A stretch of 12,326 bases of DNA from Candidatus Firestonebacteria bacterium RIFOXYA2_FULL_40_8 (GTDB lineage: Bacteria; Oederibacteriota; D2-FULL-39-29). Below are positions 5,762 to 12,326 of this stretch, one piece after another. Under the pieces are notes generated by a model. It was not told the origin of the DNA, searched no databases, and saw only the letters and a program-made list of their open reading frames with translations. A program made the translations under genes and the position numbers. Numbering within the stretch: the stretch's first letter is position 1; each line of letters starts with the position of its first letter. Location of the stretch: assembly GCA_001778355.1 (NCBI GenBank), contig MFGS01000031.1, positions 11,952 to 24,277 on the forward strand. Reading direction: 5' to 3'.

Positions 5762-6892
5762 TTACTTATCGTTCTTTTTTTCAGGCGGTTTATTATTTTG
5801 TATTGAGTTTGTTTTGTTTTCAGGTTTAGCTGTTTTAACTGAATTAAGATTTATATCTTTATCAATACTTGGAACAAGGGCTTTTATGAAAGCATTTCCC
5901 AGGACGCCCCATATAGTATCAAATGTACTTGTCTTCGGATTTATAAAACTACCTTCTATTCGAATTTTGGTCGCCAACTGGTTTTCTTTTTGATTTTTAA
6001 AAATAACACCGGCCGCCCCTACAAGAGCTTCCCAAATTTTATTAAATATATTATCTTTTTTATCCTCAGGGCCAACGACATCCAGATCTGTAATTATCGG
6101 CTTTACATAACCAGCAAATTTACCGCTTTTCGCAGCCATTTCCGTGTATAAACTAAAATTCCCTTTGTTTACATCAAAACCCCCGTAAGCTTTTAAAAAA
6201 TCATTGAACAAAACCAGGTTAGCATTTTTTATTTCGGCATTCAGGTCAAATGTCGGATCATCAGCTAAAGCATTTATTTTCATAGTAAAGTTCAGATTTC
6301 CCCCATAAACTGATGCCTGTGCGTTAACAGTAGAGGGAAGTTCGACCTTCTTATTTACAATGTTTGTAAGATTGATGGCGAGAATATGTGTTTTCTTTAA
6401 TGATATATCAACTTTTGGCTTAGAGGTGTTGTCTTTATAATATATGGCGCCGTCTTTGACTTCAAAACTATTTATTTTTAAGGGCATAAAGTGTTTCAAT
6501 AGTTTCCGAAAATCATCCCCGTCCTTTCCTACATCGTCTAATTCAACTTTGTCTTTTGTAAAAATCAATTCGGGAGAATCAAAAACCAGCTCGCCGGCAA
6601 TAGACCCGTGAAAAAGCGCCCCCCATTCAATCGACAGATCAATATCCCGCGCTTTAAAGAATTCTGTTTGTTTCTTTGAAATCAAATCAAATTTATTTAT
6701 ATAAATATTGTCAAGGATATAAGCGCCTCTGTAAACAGACAATTCAATATCTTTAATATGCCCGTAATATCCGTCCATTTCAGCCAGCGTTTTATTTGCA
6801 TAATACAATACAACATAAGGTAAAATAAGCCGGATACCGGTTAAAAGAACAACAGTAATGATAAGTATTTTATATTTTATTTTCATTTTCAT
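5762..6892 (-). CDS. DUF748/AsmA-like membrane-anchored envelope protein
   Basis: From the chosen ATG the product is 376 residues. A basic start (MKMKIKYK) is followed by one membrane segment (about 9-32) and a long extracytoplasmic beta-rich region. The stretches YRGAYILDNIYINKF, IDLSIEWGALFHGSI and GELVFDSPELIF, followed by repeated beta segments, are typical of the DUF748/AsmA-like superfamily. Those proteins are thought to work in the envelope of diderm bacteria, some in lipid transfer between membranes. The C-terminus is a disordered Lys/Asn/Pro-rich tail. The ATG at 6890-6892 is preferred over upstream TTG codons because GGAAG lies six bases before it and it puts the membrane helix at the N-terminus. 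At 376 residues it is shorter than many relatives. Family assignment is moderately sure; precise function is unknown. Confidence 0.72.
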   Translation of the reverse strand: MKMKIKYKILIITVVLLTGIRLILPYVVLYYANKTLAEMDGYYGHIKDIELSVYRGAYILDNIYINKFDLISKKQTEFFKARDIDLSIEWGALFHGSIAGELVFDSPELIFTKDKVELDDVGKDGDDFRKLLKHFMPLKINSFEVKDGAIYYKDNTSKPKVDISLKKTHILAINLTNIVNKKVELPSTVNAQASVYGGNLNFTMKINALADDPTFDLNAEIKNANLVLFNDFLKAYGGFDVNKGNFSLYTEMAAKSGKFAGYVKPIITDLDVVGPEDKKDNIFNKIWEALVGAAGVIFKNQKENQLATKIRIEGSFINPKTSTFDTIWGVLGNAFIKALVPSIDKDINLNSVKTAKPENKTNSIQNNKPPEKKNDK

Positions 6893-7006
6893 TAAATTCT
6901 TCCATTTTCGAGTAAGAATTATTGCTGCCGTTATTCTTTCATCCAATCTTCTTGTTTCGTGCTCAAATCTTTTCTTTTTTATATAGTAAACATACTATGT
7001 ACATAT

Positions 7007-7012
7007 CCTCCT
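7007..7012 (-). other. Orphan AGGAGG ribosome-binding-site-like sequence
   Basis: A perfect AGGAGG lies nine bases after the DUF3185 stop. The nearest ATG (7002-7004) is only two bases away and opens a 13-codon frame (MYIVCLLYKKEKI) that I do not accept as a gene. The 128 bases between the DUF3185 and DUF748 genes also hold the small dyad ATAGT-(6)-ACTAT. Confidence 0.3.
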
Positions 7013-7020
7013 GACTATAA

Positions 7021-7221
7021 TTACTTTGATCCGCTTAGCATACCGGACAGTCCTGTAACGCCTAAAATGACCCCGCCAATCAGCAGCCAAACGGTCTTTT
7101 CCGTAGGCGAACCCGTAAAGAATCTCGAAACTTCGGAACCGAATGATTCTGAACCAGCGACCCCCCAGATGATTAACACAATCCCGGCGGACAATAACAC
7201 AACTGAGACACCTCTATTCAT
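7021..7221 (-). CDS. DUF3185 family small membrane protein
   Basis: A 66-residue protein with two membrane helices (about 5-23 and 43-62). Between them is the family signature SESFGSEVSRFFTGSPTEK, then WLLIGGVILG. It is inner-membrane and of unknown function. The full family length is present. The start is firm: AGGAGG (7229-7234) lies seven bases before the ATG. It sits alone between the Ca2+ ATPase and DUF748 genes, more than 100 bases from each, so it may have its own promoter in the AT-rich gap upstream, though no clear boxes were found. Confidence 0.85.
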   Translation of the reverse strand: MNRGVSVVLLSAGIVLIIWGVAGSESFGSEVSRFFTGSPTEKTVWLLIGGVILGVTGLSGMLSGSK

Positions 7222-7352
7222 ATTAAATCCTCCTATAATTCAGTTTTACTTATTTTACATAAAATATATTTGCTAATTAATATGAAGATACTGTATTAAG
7301 CCGACTTTTTTCCTTTTAAATACGGATTTAGCGTAGAAAAAGCTGTTTTTGA

Positions 7353-10073
7353 CTAGGCAACCCCGACGGCTTCTTTGATATTTCCTTTTCTTTTTCTGAG
7401 AACTATTTTCCAGAGCTCTACAACCCAGAGGGGGAAGGAGGAAATTGCGATGACAAGAAGCCAGTCGAAAAGGCCCAGGGGGACGGTTTTAAAAATCTTT
7501 TGCAAGGAGGGGACGTAAACGACGATCATCATCATGAAGAAGGAGATAAGCGCGGCGAGGAGTAGTTTTTTATTTGTAAAGATTCCGAGCTTAAACAAGG
7601 ACTCGGTCAGGCTTCTGCAGTTGAAGGAGTGGAATAACTGCGAAACGGCAAGCACGATAAACGCGGCGGTCCTCGCGCGGCCCATACTTTCTTTCTCAAC
7701 GTACAAAACAAATACGAAGGCAAGCAAGCTGCAAAAGGCAATAAAGGCGCCCTGGACTAAAATATAAATAGCGCGATCTTTTGTTATAACTTTTTCATTA
7801 GGATCTCGCGGAGGCCTTTTCATTATATCCGGGGCAACAGGGTCAACACCGAGAGCAAGCGCGGAAAGACCGTCCGTCACAAGATTGACCCAGAGAATAT
7901 GTATAGGAAGAAGCGGTGCCGCAAAGCCGATCAAAGAAGCGGTGAACATGAGAAGTATCTCGCCGGCGTTGCACGAAAGAAGATAATGAATGAACTTTTG
8001 GATGTTATCATATATTCCCCTGCCTTCGGAAACTGCGGCAACTATCGACGCAAAGTTATCATCGGTAACGACCATATCCGAAACTTCTTTTGTCACATCC
8101 GTTCCGGTAATGCCCATGGCAACGCCGATATCCGCTTCTTTTAAAGCCGGAGCGTCATTCACCCCGTCCCCGGTCATGGCGACAACTTCTTTATTCTTCC
8201 GCCACGCCCGCACGACTCTTAATTTATGTTCAGGCGAAACCCGGGCATAGACAGAAATACTTTTTACTTTATTATTAAGTTCTTCGTCATTTATTTTATC
8301 CAGCTCTTCCCCGCTTAACGCAAGAGAGCCATCCGTGAAAATCCCGAGCATCCGTGCGATTGCAACCGCCGTGTTTTTATGATCCCCGGTTATCATCACC
8401 GTTTTTATTCCGGCGAACCCGCACTCCTCTATCGCTTTTTTTGCTTCTTCTCGCGGCGGATCCATCATCGCAAAGAGTCCAGCAAAAGTAAGTTCTTTTT
8501 CAATATTTTGAACATTAAACTCTTTTAAATTATTATCCAGTCTTCTGTAAGCCACGGCAAGAACACGCATTGCCCCGTCCGCAAGTTCGCCGTTGTTCTT
8601 TTCTATATATGCCCTGTCCTGATCCGTCAGTCTTCGTTTAGCTCCCTTTTCTTCCACATCGGTACAATCACGAAGGAGTATATCAGGAGCGCCTTTAACA
8701 AAAGCAATCAGTTCGCCGCCATGCCTTCTCACAATAGTCATCTTCTTACGGTCGGAGTCAAAAGGAATTTCATCCACAAAAACATATTCCTTTTCCAGAT
8801 TTTCTTTTGTCATCCCTGCTTTACCGGCAGCAGTAAGTAGAGCTCCTTCCGTCGGATCACCCGTAATTTTGTAATTCCCCGCCTCGTTAACAAGCTGCGA
8901 GCCGTTACATAAAACTCCGCATCGTAATATATTTAGAAGTTCGATATGCTCGTCCGGTTTTATCTGCTGTTTACCGAGTGAGAATTCTCCGGTAGGAGCA
9001 TAACCGACGCCTGCCACGTCAAAAGTATTCCACCCCGTAAATATTTTTTGCACGGTCATTTCATTTTTTGTAAGTGTACCTGTTTTATCCGAGCATATAA
9101 CTGTCGTGCAGCCCAGGGTTTCAACAGACGGCAGTTTACGGATAAGCGCATGCCGTTTGACCAGACGGCGGACACCTAAAGCAAGCGCGATAGTTACTAC
9201 CGCGGAAAGCCCTTCAGGAATAGCAGCAACCGCGAGACTTACGGATGTTAAAAACACCTCCACCATCTTCCCGCCCCTAAGCCAACCCAGGAGAAATACC
9301 GTTCCTACCATAACAAAACATACACCCACAATCCATTTTCCAAACTCATCTAATTTCTTCTGTAAAGGAGTCGGCTCATGAATTATCTCCTCTACCATCC
9401 CCGCTATTTTTCCCAGTTCCGTCTTCATTCCGGCAGCAACTATCAATACTTTTGCTTTTCCGGCGGAAACGGAAGTTCCCATATAGACCATATTCGCGCG
9501 GTCCGCAAGCGGGAGGGATTCTTCTTCCAGGGCTTTCGTTGTCTTTGTAACAGGGGCTGCTTCTCCCGTAAGACTTGCTTCCAATACTCCGAAATTCGCG
9601 CTGAGCCAGAGGAGACGGCCGTCAGCGGGAATACTGTCTCCGGCTTCAACCTCTATTACATCTCCGGGGACTAAATTTGAGGAAGGGGTAATTATAAGTT
9701 TTCCTTCGCGTATAACTTTTGAGGAGGGATTTGATAATTTTTTTAACGCGGCCAGGGATTTTTCTGCGCGGTACTCCTGAATAAAACCAAGAAGCGCGTT
9801 TAATATAACTATCGCGATAATGGCAAAAGCATCTACCCATTCCTGTAAGAATCCGGAGATAAGCGCGGCGCCGATCAAGATCCAGACAAGAATATTATTA
9901 AACTGCCCGAGGAGCACCGTCAAAGGATTGATTCCTTTTTTCCCCGTCAGTTCATTCTTTCCGTACTTTTCCAGACGCTTTTCTGCTTCTGAAAGGGTGA
10001 GCCCTTTTTGAAGATCACTTTCCAGAACTTTTAGCGCCTCAATATCTGTTATATTGTAGAAATTTTCAGTCAT
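7353..10073 (-). CDS. P-type Ca2+-transporting ATPase (P2A, SERCA-like)
   Basis: A full-length 906-residue cation pump that exports Ca2+ from the cytoplasm using ATP. Visible motifs: N-terminal cation-ATPase domain (5-60), actuator loop TGE (169-171), ion-gate AAIPEGL (Glu287, equivalent to SERCA Glu309), phosphorylation motif DKTGT (Asp329), KGAPD in the nucleotide domain (Lys460), DPPR (538-541), TGD (562-564) and hinge TGDGVNDAP (634-642). In M5, CNAGEILL gives Asn702 and Glu705; in M6, NLVTDGLSA gives Asn730, Thr733 and Asp734. These match SERCA Asn768, Glu771, Asn796, Thr799 and Asp800. The M8 position equal to SERCA Glu908 appears to be Gln812 (VSQLFHSFN), so site I may be altered and Ca2+ stoichiometry uncertain. 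Ten membrane helices fit. It lies 44 bases after the AI-2E family gene, probably in one operon. The ATG is preceded by a modest AAAGGG. Confidence 0.93.
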   Translation of the reverse strand: MTENFYNITDIEALKVLESDLQKGLTLSEAEKRLEKYGKNELTGKKGINPLTVLLGQFNNILVWILIGAALISGFLQEWVDAFAIIAIVILNALLGFIQEYRAEKSLAALKKLSNPSSKVIREGKLIITPSSNLVPGDVIEVEAGDSIPADGRLLWLSANFGVLEASLTGEAAPVTKTTKALEEESLPLADRANMVYMGTSVSAGKAKVLIVAAGMKTELGKIAGMVEEIIHEPTPLQKKLDEFGKWIVGVCFVMVGTVFLLGWLRGGKMVEVFLTSVSLAVAAIPEGLSAVVTIALALGVRRLVKRHALIRKLPSVETLGCTTVICSDKTGTLTKNEMTVQKIFTGWNTFDVAGVGYAPTGEFSLGKQQIKPDEHIELLNILRCGVLCNGSQLVNEAGNYKITGDPTEGALLTAAGKAGMTKENLEKEYVFVDEIPFDSDRKKMTIVRRHGGELIAFVKGAPDILLRDCTDVEEKGAKRRLTDQDRAYIEKNNGELADGAMRVLAVAYRRLDNNLKEFNVQNIEKELTFAGLFAMMDPPREEAKKAIEECGFAGIKTVMITGDHKNTAVAIARMLGIFTDGSLALSGEELDKINDEELNNKVKSISVYARVSPEHKLRVVRAWRKNKEVVAMTGDGVNDAPALKEADIGVAMGITGTDVTKEVSDMVVTDDNFASIVAAVSEGRGIYDNIQKFIHYLLSCNAGEILLMFTASLIGFAAPLLPIHILWVNLVTDGLSALALGVDPVAPDIMKRPPRDPNEKVITKDRAIYILVQGAFIAFCSLLAFVFVLYVEKESMGRARTAAFIVLAVSQLFHSFNCRSLTESLFKLGIFTNKKLLLAALISFFMMMIVVYVPSLQKIFKTVPLGLFDWLLVIAISSFPLWVVELWKIVLRKRKGNIKEAVGVA

Positions 10074-10117
10074 CTGCCCTTTGCCCCCGGAATTATTATA
10101 TCATAAACAGAGTACCG

Positions 10118-11215
10118 CTATCTGCGGGGAGACGAGAATGAGTTGTTTTTTTGCAGGGCATACCGGAGTTCATTAAGCACGGACTTCATAGATACATAGA
10201 CGGGAATGCATATCAGCATTCCTATTATACCCATGAAGTAGCCGCCTAAGTAGATGCACATGATCACTGTTACCGGATGTATTTTTACGGATTTCCCGAT
10301 AACCAGAGGGCTTATCAGCACTTCATCAATGATCTGAACGAGAGTAAGCACAGAGATAACCTTTATGGCGCAAATAATATACGGCTGAGGGGAAAAGACA
10401 GAAACTATAAGTCCGACGGTTATAGCCGAGATGGGGCCGAGCAGAGGAACGAGATTGGTTATGCCCGCAACGGCACCGAGAAGGTAAGCGTATTCGAAGC
10501 CGACAAGAAGCAGTCCTCCTGTTGCAATTATTCCCACGCTCATAGCGACAAGCAATTGGCCCCTTATGTACCTTCCGACCTGGAAATTTACTGCAGTCGA
10601 AACTTTTTTCACCAGCACACTGTACTGCGCGGGAACGAGACCCTCTAGTGCTGCCAGAAATTTATTCCAATCTTTTAAAAGAAAGAAAGAAACAAACACT
10701 ATGACAATAACACTCGTAATACCGCCAAGCAGCCCTCCAAACCAGTTCACGAGAGTGGAAAAAGTACTTATAAGGTACTCCCCTGTCACTTCGGTTATCC
10801 CCGTAAGCTTGGGAATGATCTTTTTCTGCAGGACGGTTTTATCGGTTGAAGGGAACAATCTGGTCACGTTGTTTATACTGTCGTTTACTTTTTCCGTTAT
10901 TATGGGCAGCTTTTTCTCGATTGCCTTGACCTCATCGCCGATAGCGCCTATAAAAACATTGACAAAAAAGACAGCCAGCACCGCGAATAATACGAACATG
11001 GTAATCGTAACAAAAAGCCGGTTAAATTTTTTCCGTTCAAAGTAATTAACAACCGGGCTCATTATGTAAGCAAGTAAAAACGCAAGAATGAACGGGGAAA
11101 ATAACTCTTTGAATATTATAACGAGCAAAAGAATTGCTCCTAAAACAGCATAAGCAACCAGCATTTTCCTGGCGTTGCTTTTACCCTTTTGTCCTTTTAA
11201 ATACATCTTTAACAT
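10118..11215 (-). CDS. AI-2E/PerM family membrane transporter
   Basis: A 365-residue polytopic inner-membrane protein of the AI-2E transporter family (also PerM/TqsA/YdiK-like). Members include quorum-signal exporters and Na+/H+ antiporters, so the substrate cannot be told. Seen: paired N-terminal helices (17-35, 39-56) and a third (66-92), a soluble linker (93-150), the GRYIRGQLLVAM motif (215-224), the strongly conserved NLVPLLGPI (254-262), and LISPLVIGKSVKIHP (300-314) before the last helices. The length is typical. The start is ATG at 11213-11215, although the ribosome binding site is poor and an in-frame ATG three codons later is possible. It is followed closely by the Ca2+ ATPase; an ion-related role is conceivable from that, but only by inference. 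Confidence 0.9.
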   Translation of the reverse strand: MLKMYLKGQKGKSNARKMLVAYAVLGAILLLVIIFKELFSPFILAFLLAYIMSPVVNYFERKKFNRLFVTITMFVLFAVLAVFFVNVFIGAIGDEVKAIEKKLPIITEKVNDSINNVTRLFPSTDKTVLQKKIIPKLTGITEVTGEYLISTFSTLVNWFGGLLGGITSVIVIVFVSFFLLKDWNKFLAALEGLVPAQYSVLVKKVSTAVNFQVGRYIRGQLLVAMSVGIIATGGLLLVGFEYAYLLGAVAGITNLVPLLGPISAITVGLIVSVFSPQPYIICAIKVISVLTLVQIIDEVLISPLVIGKSVKIHPVTVIMCIYLGGYFMGIIGMLICIPVYVSMKSVLNELRYALQKNNSFSSPRR

Positions 11216-11226
11216 GTATCAGTATA

Positions 11227-11256
11227 AATATATTTCCGTGTCTAAAATACGGACAA
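11227..11256 (-). promoter_or_regulatory. Possible promoter of the AI-2E/Ca2+ ATPase operon
   Basis: TTGTCC (11251-11256), an 18-base spacer and TATATT (11227-11232, five of six) on the minus strand. It would give a leader of only a few bases, in line with the missing ribosome binding site. A short dyad TCCGT-(9)-ACGGA overlaps it. Confidence 0.35.
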
Positions 11257-11314
11257 CGTCATCCTTTCATTGACTTTTTTCCCGAAATGGAAAACAGGAT
11301 ACTTGAGAATTTTG

Positions 11315-11334
11315 CACTGCTTTCAGCAGGGTTT
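11315..11334 (+). repeat. Short hairpin element related to 5547-5566
   Basis: CTGCT-TTC-AGCAG on the plus strand is followed by a T-rich stretch. Over 20 bases it matches the element at 5547-5566 at 17 positions. There is no plus-strand gene for it to terminate. Confidence 0.3.
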
Positions 11335-11343
11335 ATTTTGTTT

Positions 11344-11361
11344 TAGCGGCTTTTTCCGCTA
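11344..11361 (-). terminator. Hairpin directly after the SBBP gene
   Basis: TAGCGG (11344-11349) pairs with CCGCTA (11356-11361) around a six-base loop, immediately after the stop codon of the beta-propeller gene. The tail on the minus strand is A-rich, not U-rich, so it is at best a weak or atypical terminator. Confidence 0.3.
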
Positions 11362-12326
11362 TTATTTTCTAAACAACAGCTGGTTGTATTTTCTTACTGT
11401 GACATTTAGTCCTTGTCCGGCGTCGGTTTCATAACCCGTGACATAGACGTTCCCGTTATTATCCACGGCTATACCTTTTCCAAGAGCGTGCGGGCCGAAT
11501 GTTTTTACCCAGACCTCTATTTCAAAGCTGTCATATTTCTTAAGCAGGATATTACTTGTTCCGGCCAAGCCTTCGCTTCCCGTGATATAGGCGTTACCGG
11601 AAGAATCTACGGCTATTCCAGTTGCGACACCGTTTACGCCGTTTGCTTTGGTCCAAATATCGGTTCCATAACTGTCGTATTTTTTCGTCCAGATATTTCC
11701 GATATCCCAACCCGGCTTGGCTAAACCTTCAAAACCCGTGACGTAGACATTCCCTCTGGCATCCAGCGCTATTCCGTTTCCGACATCATCGCCGTTACTT
11801 TTTCCGTTATACGTTTTGGTCCAGAGCTCGGTTCCATAGCTGTCGTACTTCCTCGTCCAGACATTCCACCCCTGTCCGGCCGCAGCTTCCCGTCCCGTCA
11901 CATATACATTCCCCTTGCTGTCCGTTACTATTGCGTTTCCGGTATCAAAAGCATTCACTGCTCCGTTATAGGTTTTGGTCCAGACCTCGGTACCGTTAAC
12001 ATCATACTTTCTGGTCCAGATATTTTCATATTCCCCGGCTATCGTTTCATATCCCGTGACGTAGACGTTCCCCGAGTTATCCACCGCAACCGCATTTCCC
12101 GCATCATCACCGTTCGCAATTCCGTTATACGTCTTTGTCCAGACCTCATTTCCGTTACTGTCATATTTTCTGATCCAAACATTGGTTCCCTGCCCGTTTA
12201 CGGTTTCAAACCCCGTCACATAAACGTTCCCGCTGTTGTCCACCGTTATTCCGTTTCCCTTATCATCTTTATTGGCGTTACCGTTATAGCTCCGAACCCA
12301 GACATCCATACCGTTACTGTCATACT
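11362..12326 (-). CDS. SBBP-repeat beta-propeller protein, C-terminal part (cut by right window edge)
   Basis: The reading frame is open to the window edge (YDSNG precedes the first ATG-like codon), so the N-terminus is missing. At least 320 residues are visible, built of about six SBBP (beta-propeller) repeats. Each carries a GNVYVTG-type motif, an (I/V)WTRKYDSxG strand and WTKTYNG. Three complete units are exactly 53 residues (about 159 bp); the fourth is 55, the fifth shorter, and the sixth runs into the C-terminal RKYNQLLFRK. Proteins of this kind are normally exported and fold into propellers for binding or adhesion. No C-terminal sorting domain (such as a Por-type domain) follows, and no enzyme motif is seen. 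Repeats near the N-terminal side are more alike than those at the C-terminus, which suggests recent unit duplication. Confidence 0.88.
   Translation of the reverse strand, partial: YDSNGMDVWVRSYNGNANKDDKGNGITVDNSGNVYVTGFETVNGQGTNVWIRKYDSNGNEVWTKTYNGIANGDDAGNAVAVDNSGNVYVTGYETIAGEYENIWTRKYDVNGTEVWTKTYNGAVNAFDTGNAIVTDSKGNVYVTGREAAAGQGWNVWTRKYDSYGTELWTKTYNGKSNGDDVGNGIALDARGNVYVTGFEGLAKPGWDIGNIWTKKYDSYGTDIWTKANGVNGVATGIAVDSSGNAYITGSEGLAGTSNILLKKYDSFEIEVWVKTFGPHALGKGIAVDNNGNVYVTGYETDAGQGLNVTVRKYNQLLFRK

Noticed and set aside
6963..7004. Thirteen-codon ORF after an AGGAGG
   Set aside because: Spacing of two bases is too short for efficient initiation and the product has no recognisable feature.
9378..9840. 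ORFs in other frames inside the Ca2+ ATPase
   Set aside because: The P-type ATPase frame is continuous with all motifs in order, so these are shadows and not frameshift fragments.
10566..11045. Plus-strand ORF of 159 codons
   Set aside because: It is antisense to the AI-2E family gene, with a low-complexity composition dictated by the complementary membrane-protein codons.

Overview
The window reads as a chromosomal segment from an uncultured, probably diderm bacterium with a low to moderate GC content. The genes use ordinary bacterial signals (AGGAGG-type ribosome binding sites, TTGACA/TATAAT-like promoters) and the standard bacterial code. The mix of an AsmA/DUF748-type envelope protein, a DUF3185 small membrane protein, an SBBP beta-propeller protein and a SERCA-like calcium ATPase suggests an environmental genome. 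I would guess one of the less cultivated phyla (Elusimicrobiota, Omnitrophota or Firestonebacteria-like), but no marker here fixes the taxonomy. Every gene I accept lies on the minus strand, so reading order runs from high to low coordinates.

Right half, 5762-12326, ordinary cell functions. The right edge cuts a secreted-type beta-propeller protein with about six 53-residue SBBP repeats. It is followed by an AI-2E/PerM-family membrane protein and, 44 bases on, a 906-residue P-type Ca2+ ATPase, probably one transcription unit. Next come a 66-residue DUF3185 membrane protein and a membrane-anchored DUF748/AsmA-like protein.

Middle, about 745-5500, a visibly AT-rich accessory or defence-type island. 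In reading order it holds the AbiEi/AbiEii type IV toxin-antitoxin pair with a dyad at its promoter, and a 55-codon internally deleted remnant of a Phd/YefM-type antitoxin that still has a promoter and ribosome binding site. A HigA-like XRE regulator overlaps that remnant. A secreted protein of unknown family starts one base after the regulator's stop. Last comes an archaeal-type AAA+ ATPase with a DUF234-like C-terminus. The ATPase promoter carries a tandem array of CTACT/AGTAG palindromes, and the ATPase with its promoter is bracketed by two 25-bp direct repeats that match at 24 of 25 positions. This bracketed ATPase-plus-palindrome unit is the best candidate for a poorly described system in the window.

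Left edge, 1-644, the N-terminal third of DNA gyrase subunit B, with a good promoter and an unusual lysine/alanine-rich N-terminal extension. It is cut by the window edge. No tRNA, rRNA, CRISPR array or recognisable insertion sequence was seen.
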